This document shows positions 1 to 7,893 of a stretch of DNA of 11,836 nucleotides, piece by piece. Position 1 is the first letter of the stretch. The number at the start of each line of letters is the position of its first letter. The notes beneath the pieces were generated by a model, which saw nothing but the letters and a program-made list of their open reading frames with translations, was not told where the DNA came from and made no database searches. The position numbers and the translations under genes were made by a program. Origin of the DNA: Bacteroidota bacterium (GTDB lineage: Bacteria > Bacteroidota > Bacteroidia > Chitinophagales > Chitinophagaceae); NCBI GenBank assembly GCA_021824855.1, contig JAKAJX010000264.1:1-11836 (forward strand), given 5' to 3'.

Positions 1-1165
1 CGGAATTGCCTAACTGCACAAATTCCCAAGGAAATAATGGTTCTTGTAACAAAATAGGCTCTGCATCCCAAATATTAATTTGATCGGAAAACATAATGTA
101 ATTATTCTCTCCATCATTTCTGGATAGCATCACATATTGTCCATTTATTTTTCGTGGAAATAAACCCATGCCTTTATTTTGAGCATATTTACCATAAATA
201 GGCATTATTTTAAACCTATAAAAATCGGTTGTTTCAATTAGTTGAGGCATTATTACAAAACCATTATATGCAGTATACGTAGCATAATATTTTACAGAAC
301 CATCATCATCAATAAAACGAACAAATCTTGCATCTTCAATTCCATTACTTTCTGTATCGGTTACAGGAAAAATAACTCTGTCGGAAATTGCAGTATCGAG
401 AGAAAATCTTATTTCGTATTGCCCATTTGCTATCCATTGTATGGCTTGCATTACCTTTTTTTCGGCAATATTTAATTGATGCGATTCTAAATAACTGTTC
501 ATTCTTTGCCTTAACTCTCTAAATGGAAAACTTTCGCCAAGAGGATCGAAAATATCATTTATAATATGATAGTTTTCTAAGTCCATATCAGCAAGCTTAT
601 CAATAAAGTTCTTTTTATTGTAAACATGTAATTTGATAGATTCGGCTTCATCAACCAATTTACCGGCTTGCTGAAACTCTAAGTTGTTATGCTCGTCTAT
701 AATACCGCCTCTAAATACAATAGAAGAAACATGCCCTTCGCCTGTAGCCCTAAAACTTACAATTACTCTTTTTTGCCCCTTTTGCAAGTGCGATTGATCG
801 GGGTCTTCCACCATAGAAGGATTAAAAAATGCTGCAGATTCGATAGAGTATTCATGGGTAAAATAAGCCCCCATTAATAATTGCCTTTCATTAGAAATAT
901 TATTTACATCAAATCCAACTTCAGCTATTAAATGCGTTATTTTACTGAAATGCTTACTAAAAATTTTTGTGATATTTCTATGCCTACCCGAAAAATCTCT
1001 TAATATTTGATTTAATACCAACAACGCTTCTTCCTCGGTTAGCTGCATAATTCGCTTAATAATTTTTTTAGCCCTTTGCTCACCGCCAGGCATAAAAAAA
1101 CGAACAATTACTCTTTTTGAATCGGGAGAAAAAAATACAGATTTTCTATTAACAGTAATAGCCAT
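1..1165 (-). CDS. GH130 family glycoside phosphorylase / mannosidase-like protein (3' end missing)
   Basis: Reading the minus strand from the ATG at 1165 gives 388 uninterrupted codons running off the window edge, so the C-terminal part is absent. GH130-like stretches are AAFFNPSMV (about residues 111-119), GEGHVSSIVFRGG (142-154), GIEDARFVRF (275-284), YYATYTAYNG (293-302) and KGMGLFPRKINGQYVMLSRN (331-350). They match the five-bladed propeller fold of GH130 enzymes, which phosphorolyse or hydrolyse beta-mannosides. The Asp in the E-D-A-R segment sits where the family usually has its proposed proton donor. About 105 residues precede the first family motif, which marks a long form. There is no signal peptide, so a cytoplasmic enzyme is likely. 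It follows a GT4 gene on the same strand after 124 bases. Phosphorylase versus hydrolase and the linkage cut cannot be told from this fragment. The family call is confident; the substrate is unknown. Confidence 0.85.
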   Translation of the reverse strand, partial: MAITVNRKSVFFSPDSKRVIVRFFMPGGEQRAKKIIKRIMQLTEEEALLVLNQILRDFSGRHRNITKIFSKHFSKITHLIAEVGFDVNNISNERQLLMGAYFTHEYSIESAAFFNPSMVEDPDQSHLQKGQKRVIVSFRATGEGHVSSIVFRGGIIDEHNNLEFQQAGKLVDEAESIKLHVYNKKNFIDKLADMDLENYHIINDIFDPLGESFPFRELRQRMNSYLESHQLNIAEKKVMQAIQWIANGQYEIRFSLDTAISDRVIFPVTDTESNGIEDARFVRFIDDDGSVKYYATYTAYNGFVIMPQLIETTDFYRFKIMPIYGKYAQNKGMGLFPRKINGQYVMLSRNDGENNYIMFSDQINIWDAEPILLQEPLFPWEFVQLGNS

Positions 1166-1289
1166 AACAAGATGGTTTAAATTTCATAAGATTATTGAAG
1201 TTAACAATTCTTTATCTGAAAAAACAAATTAATTGTTCGATAAAAATTATTTTTTTAAGCAGAATTTTATATGACGAGTTATACTAAAA

Positions 1290-2417
1290 TTATTTTTTAG
1301 TTATTGCTATAATACTGTCCCACATTAATTGGGCTGTAATATCCCAATTAAACTTTTTACATTGTTCAAATCCTTTTTCAACTAATTCATTTCTCAGTTT
1401 TTCATCTTTATATAATAACATCATTTTTTGAGCAATAGCGTCATAATCCAATGGATCGGCATATAGTGCAGCATCGCCGGCTATTTCGGGCATACTACTT
1501 ACCGATGATGTAATTACCGGAATTCCGCATTGCATGGCTTCAATAATTGGCACACCAAATCCTTCAAATAAAGATGCAAATACAAGTCCATAAGCCGATG
1601 CCATAATTTTTGCTAATTCTTCTTCTTCAACATAGCCTAATAAAATAACATCTGTTTTATGTTTATAGGTTTTTAGTTTTTCAATAATATCGGAGTATTG
1701 CCAAGCTAATCTTCCCGCAACCAGTAATTTCATATTACTTCGTTGCCATTTTTTAAACAACGAAAAAGCCTTTAAAACATTCATTAAATTTTTTCGGGGA
1801 TGAATTCCTCCTACAAATAAAAAATATTCATTTCCTTCTGCATACTGTATTTTAATTTGATGGCGGAAAGAAGTATTTAAAGGAATAAAAAAATCTTTTG
1901 CAGCACTATACACCAAATCAATTTTATGCGATACAGCAGGATATTTTTTTATGATATCATTTTTAGAAAATTCACTTACTGTTGCAATACGTGTTGCCTT
2001 TTGTAAAAAGCTTTTGGTAAAAAATTTATAATACAATAAATGATGAGCAGGTATTTGTTTAGGGTAATGTAAAAATGCCACATCGTGCACTACCAACAAT
2101 TGTGGAATGTTAGTAGTTAAGCTGCAAAAACCAAAAGGCTGAATGATAATATCTGGTTGAATAGAACGCAATGCCAGCGGTAGTTTTACATCGTACCAAT
2201 ATTTGAATGACAGTGCATGCCGAGCTTTAGGACGAATAATAACCGGATGAATGTTGGGCGAAAAAATAAATTGATTATCATATTCTCTATCAAAAAGAAA
2301 ATAGAAATCATGTTCTGCATATTTTTTTGCTATACGCTTAAAAATTTCCTGAACAAAATATCCGTATCCTTCTAATTTGTCTTTTTGTAAAAAAATAGTA
2401 TTTACCGCAATCTTCAT
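1290..2417 (-). CDS. Glycosyltransferase family 4 (GT-B fold)
   Basis: This 375-residue protein has the two-domain layout of GT4 retaining glycosyltransferases, which move a sugar from a nucleotide-sugar donor to a glycan, lipid or other acceptor. The N-terminal acceptor domain opens with MKIAVNT and a G-Y-G-Y-F-V stretch at about 17-22, where the family has its glycine-rich loop. LLVVHDVAFLHYP (about 107-119) and ATVSEFSKNDI (145-155) are typical of the family. The C-terminal donor domain begins near FVGGIHPRKNL (201-211) and carries the E-x7-E signature EGFGVPIIE (285-293), followed by GIPVITSSVSSMPEIAGDAA (298-317). No signal peptide or membrane segment is seen, so it acts in the cytoplasm or at the inner face of the membrane. 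It lies between a DUF885 gene (111 bases upstream, containing a palindromic repeat) and a GH130 gene (124 bases downstream), all on one strand. Donor and acceptor are not predictable. Confidence 0.92.
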   Translation of the reverse strand: MKIAVNTIFLQKDKLEGYGYFVQEIFKRIAKKYAEHDFYFLFDREYDNQFIFSPNIHPVIIRPKARHALSFKYWYDVKLPLALRSIQPDIIIQPFGFCSLTTNIPQLLVVHDVAFLHYPKQIPAHHLLYYKFFTKSFLQKATRIATVSEFSKNDIIKKYPAVSHKIDLVYSAAKDFFIPLNTSFRHQIKIQYAEGNEYFLFVGGIHPRKNLMNVLKAFSLFKKWQRSNMKLLVAGRLAWQYSDIIEKLKTYKHKTDVILLGYVEEEELAKIMASAYGLVFASLFEGFGVPIIEAMQCGIPVITSSVSSMPEIAGDAALYADPLDYDAIAQKMMLLYKDEKLRNELVEKGFEQCKKFNWDITAQLMWDSIIAITKK

Positions 2418-2448
2418 AGTTAATAGTGCATTGTGAATAGCAAGTGTT

Positions 2449-2524
2449 CGTTATTTCGAATGGAGCGAAAGCAAAGTGAGAAATCTTTTGAGCAGATTCC
2501 TCACTTTGTTCGGAATGATTAACG
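2449..2524. repeat. Palindromic intergenic repeat (REP/MITE-like)
   Basis: A 15-base arm at 2472-2486 is repeated inverted at 2494-2508 with one mismatch and a 7-base spacer. An outer, less regular pair (CGTTA at 2449-2453 with TAACG at 2520-2524, and TTTCGAA at 2454-2460 against TTCGGAA at 2509-2515) extends the symmetry. The element fills most of the gap between the DUF885 stop codon and the GT4 start. In the minus-strand transcript the single mismatch becomes a G-U wobble, so the hairpin would be fully paired there. No U-run follows on that strand, which argues against an intrinsic terminator. From memory, elements of this style (GTCATTTCGAA ... TTCGGAATGAC) are scattered between genes in many Bacteroidota genomes. 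Only one copy lies in this window. Confidence 0.7.
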
Positions 2525-2528
2525 GTTT

Positions 2529-4310
2529 TTACTTTTTCATTTGTTCGGCCCACTTATCCATCTTCGCTTCTACAATATCTAATGGCAAACAACCATCTTT
2601 TAAAAATTCATCATGAAAAGCGGATAGTTTAAAATTAGCACCCAACTGTTGGGTATATTTATTTCGAAGTTCGGTTATTTTTAAAGCCCCAATTTTATAA
2701 CTCAATGCTTGTGCCGGAATGGCCATATAGCGTTCAATTTCTGCAGTAGCTCCTTCTTCATTAATTTGTTCATTATCCATCATATATTTTATAGCCTCTT
2801 CCCGTGTCATATTTTTAGTATGCATTCCAACATCAACAACCAATCTAATTGCTCTATGAATTTCATCTCCTAATGCACCCATGTATTGGTACGGATCGGT
2901 ATATAATCCTAATTCTTTTCCTAAACTTTCGCAATACAATGCCCAACCTTCTCCATAAGCACCATACCATAAAAATCTTCTAAACTTAGGCAATTGATCG
3001 TTCTCCATTTGCAAAGAGTTTTGATAATGATGCCCGGGAATAGCTTCGTGTAAAAACAAACTTTCCATGCCGCTGGTTATATTAAATTTTGTTGCATCAA
3101 CAATTGGAATATAAAATATGCCGGGCCTAGAGCCATCCGGTGCTCCGGGATTATACTCTGCACTGGCACTTGCTGCTCTAAAAGCTTCGGTTTGCCTTAT
3201 TTCAAATTTTGTTTTGGGAACTTTTCCAAACATGGTTTGTAGGTTGGGCTCCATTTTTAGTTGAATAGCATGAAAGGCGTTTAAAACATCTTGCGGTGTT
3301 TTATAAGGCATAAACTTTTTATCGGTCTTAATGTATTCAAAAAATGCTTTTAAGCTACCGGTAAACCCTACTTCGGTTTTAATCTTTTCCATTTCGGTAC
3401 GTATTCTTGCCACTTCACTTAAACCGGTAGTATAAATTTCTTCGGGAGTTTTATTAGTAGTTGTCCAATATTTAACTAAATACTTATAATAATCACTTCC
3501 ATTGGGTACATCATTTATTCCTGTTGAATTACGGGCGACAGGCAAATATTCGTTTGTTAAAAAATCGCTTAACTTTTTATAAGAACTAATCATGTATTGT
3601 TGAATGACTTGCGTATATGCTTCGGTTAATCTTTTTTTATCGGCTTCATCAAAATTTTTCGGGAAATTATTAATAGGAGAATAAAAAAGATTTTTGGTAA
3701 CATCTGTTGTAATCATTGCATTCATTTCAGGAATCATTTTTAAAACCAATGCTTTGGGTAAAACATATTTATTGGTTATTCCTTTTCTAAAATATACAAT
3801 AGCACTATCCGTCCATTCCCCAAATGCTTTCATTCTCAAAAGCCAATTATCATAATCTTTTACCGTTTTAAAAGGCTGATTGCCGCTTCCACTGCCCATT
3901 TGCCCCATGGTAAGTGTTAAACCTTCGAACTGATTTGTGGGAATATAATTAGTATGAAATGCCAATTCTTCTATATTCATTTCCATTTCACGCTTAAAAA
4001 CATCGTAGCTTAATTGATCATTTTCGTTTAGTTGATCTCGATCAAATTTTTTAAGATAATCACTATACTTTTTATAGAATTCTAATAATTTTTGTCTATA
4101 CCCATCTGTAAAATCGGCATATAATTTATCGTTAAACCGGTTGTCGCCGATAGCAGTAGCTTCTAAAGGAAATAAAGACATTCGCTCATCGTAATATTTA
4201 TCTAATAAAGCTCCAAGCTCTTTATTAGCTTCATTATGCTGATTATTATTACTAAGTTTACAACTATTGGTCATTATCAAAACAATTACAGCAAAAAATA
4301 TTTTTTTCAT
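2529..4310 (-). CDS. DUF885 family protein, putative metallopeptidase lipoprotein
   Basis: This 593-residue protein matches the usual length of the DUF885 family. It carries the family's metal-site-like motifs HEAIPGHHYQ (421-430) and YGEGWALYCESLG (452-464), an H-E-x3-G-H-H plus downstream Glu arrangement reminiscent of zinc peptidases. Further conserved-looking segments are RPGIFYIP (395-402), RLVVDVGMHTK (489-499) and RYMAIPAQALSYKIG (527-541). The start MKKIFFAVIVLIMTNSC looks like a lipoprotein signal with Cys17 as the lipidated residue. The T-N-S-C lipobox is loose, but such boxes are common in this phylum. The protein is therefore probably anchored in an envelope membrane facing the periplasm. 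Peptidase activity is inferred from the motifs; substrates are not known to me. It is divergent from the MerR gene across a 127-base gap and may be the first gene of the minus-strand run with GT4 and GH130, though the functions are not obviously linked. Confidence 0.92.
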   Translation of the reverse strand: MKKIFFAVIVLIMTNSCKLSNNNQHNEANKELGALLDKYYDERMSLFPLEATAIGDNRFNDKLYADFTDGYRQKLLEFYKKYSDYLKKFDRDQLNENDQLSYDVFKREMEMNIEELAFHTNYIPTNQFEGLTLTMGQMGSGSGNQPFKTVKDYDNWLLRMKAFGEWTDSAIVYFRKGITNKYVLPKALVLKMIPEMNAMITTDVTKNLFYSPINNFPKNFDEADKKRLTEAYTQVIQQYMISSYKKLSDFLTNEYLPVARNSTGINDVPNGSDYYKYLVKYWTTTNKTPEEIYTTGLSEVARIRTEMEKIKTEVGFTGSLKAFFEYIKTDKKFMPYKTPQDVLNAFHAIQLKMEPNLQTMFGKVPKTKFEIRQTEAFRAASASAEYNPGAPDGSRPGIFYIPIVDATKFNITSGMESLFLHEAIPGHHYQNSLQMENDQLPKFRRFLWYGAYGEGWALYCESLGKELGLYTDPYQYMGALGDEIHRAIRLVVDVGMHTKNMTREEAIKYMMDNEQINEEGATAEIERYMAIPAQALSYKIGALKITELRNKYTQQLGANFKLSAFHDEFLKDGCLPLDIVEAKMDKWAEQMKK

Positions 4311-4437
4311 GAATCGGTTTTAAGTTTTAAATATAAAAACTATTCTTTAATTAGTTGGTAGCACAAGATACTTACATCTTTTCCACCTGAAATAATTGTT
4401 GATGAATATAGCAAATCTTGTTTATTAATTTTACAAA

Positions 4438-5025
4438 ATGGGATTACAACAATTAGAACTTTTTGATGCGCTACCTTCCACTCCTGAATTGGAGAAAAAA
4501 GTTGTTTTTGCCAACGAAAAAATAAAAGTAAAATTAAAAGAAAAAACTACCGTTACTAATTTACCCGTTAAAAAAATTGAGGAAGTACCCAATATAGTAA
4601 GCCCCGAAACCATTACTGCCAACAGTAATAAACGAGGAAGAAAATCGTATAAAGAAAATTATACCAATATTGATGATATGAATGTTCCCGATGATGAAAC
4701 CTTGCATCAAAAACTATATTACAGCATTAGCGAAGTGGCCGCATGGTTTAATGTTGCTACTTCGCAAATTCGGTTTTGGGAAAATGAATTTGATATTTTA
4801 CAACCACGCAAAAACAGAAAGGGAGATAGATTATTTAGAGTAGAAGATATAAAAAACTTACAATTAATTTATTATTTATTACGCAACAGAAAGTTTAGTT
4901 TAGAAGGTGCTAAAGAATATTTAAAGGGCAATAAACATAAAGCCGAATTACATCTTCAATTAGTAGAATCATTAACAAAATTTCGTTCGTTTTTGGTAGA
5001 ATTGAAAACAAATTTAACTACCTAA
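4438..5025 (+). CDS. MerR-family transcriptional regulator
   Basis: This 195-residue protein has a MerR-type winged helix-turn-helix at about residues 94-162. It comprises YYSISEVAAWFNVATSQIRF, the recognition part ending in FWENEF, the wing with RKNRKGDRLFRVEDI, and a following LIYYLLRNRKFSLEGAKEYL helix. MerR proteins bind spaced palindromic promoters and twist them to activate or repress. The first 90 residues are Lys/Glu-rich and probably disordered, with KRGRKS at 65-70 resembling an AT-hook core. Only about 30 residues follow the DNA-binding domain, with no Cys cluster or large ligand domain, so it does not resemble metal- or drug-sensing MerR proteins. Similar long-N-terminus MerR proteins occur across Bacteroidota. 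It is divergent from the DUF885 gene and its stop codon overlaps that of the convergent dehydrogenase. Targets are unknown; self-regulation through the 127-base divergent gap is a guess. Confidence 0.9.
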   Translation: MGLQQLELFDALPSTPELEKKVVFANEKIKVKLKEKTTVTNLPVKKIEEVPNIVSPETITANSNKRGRKSYKENYTNIDDMNVPDDETLHQKLYYSISEVAAWFNVATSQIRFWENEFDILQPRKNRKGDRLFRVEDIKNLQLIYYLLRNRKFSLEGAKEYLKGNKHKAELHLQLVESLTKFRSFLVELKTNLTT

Positions 5026-7187
5026 TTTTCTAAGCTAAATGCCATATAAGTATCTCCAGAATGTTTTTTTAATTTACCGCCGCCACAAGCAATAACTATA
5101 TATTCTTTGCCATTAACCTCATATATGGCAGGTGTTGCAAATCCGCAGGCGGGCAAATTAAATTCCCATAATAATTTTCCCGTTCGTTTATTAAAAGCTC
5201 TAAACTTCGAATCGCTGGTAGCTGCAATAAAAATTAATCCTCCGGCTGTTACTGCAGGTCCGCCATAATTTTCTGTTCCGGTATGTATCCCCTTGGCTTT
5301 CCATTCCGGATAATCGCCTAATGTATCTTTCCAAACAATTGATCCGCTTTGTAAATCAATTGCATTTAAAGTTCCCCATGGAGGAGTAACAGCAGGATAT
5401 CCTTCTTTCGTTAAAAATTTATTATACCCTGTAGCTCTATACGGCATTTTATTCCATTCATCTTCTATTTTCAATGGTGCTATAAATTTTTTTGATTGAC
5501 TCGCTTTTATATTTAAAACAAAGGAAGCCAATGCGGTTTTTTCCGATTCGGTTAACTGCTTAAAAGCCGGCATCATTCTTCTGCCCGAATTAAGTAATTG
5601 TACAAACTGCTCTTCGGAATATTTTTTTTGAATATTGATTAAAGAAGGATTATTGCCGCTTCCTTGCCTTTCGGTACCATGGCAAGCCATACAAGTATTG
5701 GTATACAACCGCTTTCCTGCATCTCTATTTGTTTCATTTGCTTTAATTTGATTGGCAACATTTACCATAGTAAGTATCCATGGCATTTCGCTGGCATTTA
5801 CATAGATAATTCCGGTTGTAGGGTCAACCGCAGGACCGCCCCATTCTGCGCCACCATCAAAGCCGGGAAAAATGATTGTTCCTTTTTTTGAAGGAGGATT
5901 AAACATAGATCCTGTATTATAAGCAGCTAATCTTTTTTTGATGTATTGATAGGAAGAATCGGGTACTAAATGATTGAGATCTTTTTCGTTTAAAGATTGC
6001 CGTACAAAAGGAAGTGGCAATGATGGAAAAGGCTGTGTTGCATTAGGCTTTTCTCCTGCCAAGTCCGATAATTGAGGTACCTGCTTTTCAACTATAGGAT
6101 ATATTGGTTTACCCGATCTTCTTTCAAAAAGAAAAATAAACCCGCTTTTAGTTGTTTGTGCAACCACATCTATTTTTTTACCATCTTTTATAATGGTAGT
6201 TAAAGTGGGCGGGGCAGGTAAATCTCTATCCCACAAATCGTGATGCACTGTTTGGTAATGCCATATTTTTTTTCCGGTTGCTGCATCTAACGCTAATAAA
6301 CAATTGGCATATAAATTTTCTCCAAGTCTTTTACCACCATAAAAATCGTATACTGCCGAACCTGTAGGTGCAAATAGAATTCCGTTTTTTTCGTCTAAAC
6401 TAAAGCCAGACCATGCATTTGCACCGCCAACATGCAAATAAGCTTCTTTATTTTCCCATGTATTAAATCCTTCCTCTCCCGGTTGTGGAATAGTATGAAA
6501 TATCCATTTTAACTTCCCGGAATGTACATCATAGGCTCTAATATGGCCAGGAGCTGCAGGCATTTCTTCGGCTACGCGTGTACCAATAATTATTAGATTT
6601 TTATAAATTATTCCCGGCGTTGTTGAGGCTACATATAAGTTAGCTGCTGTTGTTCCCAGATCGGTATGTAAATCAATATTGCCTTTATTTCCAAAAGATA
6701 CAATAGGCTTACCGGATGAGGCATTAATACAAAAAAGTTTTGAACCTGCTGCATAAAAAATTCTTTTATCGTTTTCGCCATTGGCATAATAGGTAACACC
6801 TCTACAAACATTTAATAAAAAATAACCAAATCCTTTTACATCGTTAGAAGAATAATTTACCGGATTAAAAACCCATAGCTGTTTTCCCGATGCAGCATCT
6901 ACAGCAAACAACTTTAATTTAGGCGATACCCCATACAACACACCATTTATAATAATTGGATTTACTTGAATTTGTGTCATAGTATCTGCATCACCGGTAT
7001 GATATTGCCATGCAATTTTTAATTGAGCAACATTATTGGTATCTACTTGCTGCAATGATGAGTAATGATTATTCTCTTTATTACCGCCATACACCATCCA
7101 ACTTGTATATTTTACGTCATTGGTGTTACAAGAATAAAAAATACCTACGCAAATAATTATACGCCATAAATTAATATTGCTTTTCAC
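5022..7187 (-). CDS. PQQ-dependent dehydrogenase (membrane glucose dehydrogenase-like) with cytochrome c domain, lipoprotein
   Basis: The protein is a quinoprotein dehydrogenase: an eight-bladed propeller holding PQQ that oxidises an alcohol or sugar in the periplasm. Family features (numbered from the GTG start, 721 residues) are YGGNKENNHYSSL (33-45), VHHDLWDRDLPAPP (314-327), many blade motifs such as ALDAATGKKIW (299-309), and the end piece CGFATPAIYEVNGKEYIVIA (681-700). A cytochrome c module is inserted before the last blades: haem site CMACH (499-503) and a likely axial Met in RRMMPAF (536-542). Electrons could thus pass from PQQ to haem in one chain. The frame stays open to an ATG at 7271, but the GTG at 7187 is preferred. 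From there the protein begins with a short signal ending IFYSC (Cys20, lipidated), and this leaves 89 bases to the divergent HAD gene. No pqq biosynthesis genes are seen. The substrate is unknown. Confidence 0.9.
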   Translation of the reverse strand: MKSNINLWRIIICVGIFYSCNTNDVKYTSWMVYGGNKENNHYSSLQQVDTNNVAQLKIAWQYHTGDADTMTQIQVNPIIINGVLYGVSPKLKLFAVDAASGKQLWVFNPVNYSSNDVKGFGYFLLNVCRGVTYYANGENDKRIFYAAGSKLFCINASSGKPIVSFGNKGNIDLHTDLGTTAANLYVASTTPGIIYKNLIIIGTRVAEEMPAAPGHIRAYDVHSGKLKWIFHTIPQPGEEGFNTWENKEAYLHVGGANAWSGFSLDEKNGILFAPTGSAVYDFYGGKRLGENLYANCLLALDAATGKKIWHYQTVHHDLWDRDLPAPPTLTTIIKDGKKIDVVAQTTKSGFIFLFERRSGKPIYPIVEKQVPQLSDLAGEKPNATQPFPSLPLPFVRQSLNEKDLNHLVPDSSYQYIKKRLAAYNTGSMFNPPSKKGTIIFPGFDGGAEWGGPAVDPTTGIIYVNASEMPWILTMVNVANQIKANETNRDAGKRLYTNTCMACHGTERQGSGNNPSLINIQKKYSEEQFVQLLNSGRRMMPAFKQLTESEKTALASFVLNIKASQSKKFIAPLKIEDEWNKMPYRATGYNKFLTKEGYPAVTPPWGTLNAIDLQSGSIVWKDTLGDYPEWKAKGIHTGTENYGGPAVTAGGLIFIAATSDSKFRAFNKRTGKLLWEFNLPACGFATPAIYEVNGKEYIVIACGGGKLKKHSGDTYMAFSLEN

Positions 7188-7276
7188 GCTTATTACTATT
7201 GACTTGAAATAAACTAACAAAAAACTTAAATATCTTTCTTGTAGTTTTTTTGCATTGAAATTAAGTAACATTGTAC

Positions 7277-7891
7277 ATGCAACCTATTAAAAATATTATT
7301 TTCGATTTGGGAGGAGTATTTATAGATATTCATTATCACCTTACACAAAAAGCATTTGAAAATTTAGGCATTACCAATTTTCATACATTATTTACACAGC
7401 ACCATGCTTCCGATATTTTTGAACAATTAGAAACAGGTAAAATAAGTGAAGCAGAATTTTATACAGCATTTAGAAAAGAAACCCAATCAAACTTATCTGA
7501 TAACGAAATAAAAACAGCTTGGAATGCTTTGCTGGGAAGGTTTTCGGCACATAAAATAGAATGGTTGAAAAGTATCAACTCTCGCTATAAAATTTTTCTT
7601 TTCTCTAATACCAATCAAATTCATTTCGATGCTTTCATAAAATTATATGAAGAAGATTTTGGTAACAGCAATTTTAACGACCTGTTCATAAAAGCATATT
7701 ACTCGCATATTATTGGATTAAGAAAACCCTATCCCGAATCGTTTGAATATGTTTTACAAGATCAAAAATTAAATGCGGCAGAAACATTATTTATTGACGA
7801 TACACTACAAAATATTGAAGGTGCAAAAATAGTAGGCTTACAAACCATCCACCTTAAACCAAACATGAGTTTATTACAGTTGCAACTGTAG
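7277..7891 (+). CDS. HAD-superfamily hydrolase (HAD-IA, phosphatase-like)
   Basis: This 204-residue protein shows all four HAD motifs. Motif I is IIFDLGGVFID (7-17) with nucleophile Asp10; motif II is FLFSNTN (107-113); motif III is Lys150 in LRKPYPESF; motif IV is FIDD (172-175). In motif I the usual second Asp is replaced, giving D-L-G-G-V, as in the YihX-like/epoxide-hydrolase-N-terminal-like branch of HAD-IA. Many members of that branch still act as phosphatases on sugar phosphates or nucleotides. A helical cap at about residues 20-95 fits subfamily I. There is no signal peptide, so it is cytoplasmic. The ATG at 7277 is chosen because the protein then starts at the conserved beta-strand; an upstream in-frame TTG at 7271 adds only two residues and would overlap the longest possible start of the divergent dehydrogenase. 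It ends 2 bases from the convergent small membrane protein gene. The substrate is unknown. Confidence 0.93.
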   Translation: MQPIKNIIFDLGGVFIDIHYHLTQKAFENLGITNFHTLFTQHHASDIFEQLETGKISEAEFYTAFRKETQSNLSDNEIKTAWNALLGRFSAHKIEWLKSINSRYKIFLFSNTNQIHFDAFIKLYEEDFGNSNFNDLFIKAYYSHIIGLRKPYPESFEYVLQDQKLNAAETLFIDDTLQNIEGAKIVGLQTIHLKPNMSLLQLQL

Positions 7892-7893
7892 CC

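Noticed and set aside
242..877. Short plus-strand open frames over this stretch
   Set aside because: They lie opposite the GH130 gene, whose continuous frame and family motifs explain the region; their peptides look like AT-rich shadow translation.
1270..1310. CTAAAA/TTTTAG inverted repeat across the GT4 stop codon as a terminator
   Set aside because: The stem is six pairs with a single G-C and no GC-rich core, so it would not be stable.
2472..2508. Hairpin of the palindromic repeat as an intrinsic terminator of the DUF885 gene
   Set aside because: No U-run follows the stem in the minus-strand direction.
2338..2553. 71-codon minus-strand frame spanning the GT4 start and the upstream gap
   Set aside because: Its middle part is a translation of the palindromic repeat and its end is an out-of-frame reading of GT4; no protein family features.
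4335..4366. Possible minus-strand promoter for the DUF885 gene (TTG, 21 bases, TAGTTTTT)
   Set aside because: The -7 box lacks the final G and such near-matches are frequent in AT-rich gaps; support is too weak for a feature.
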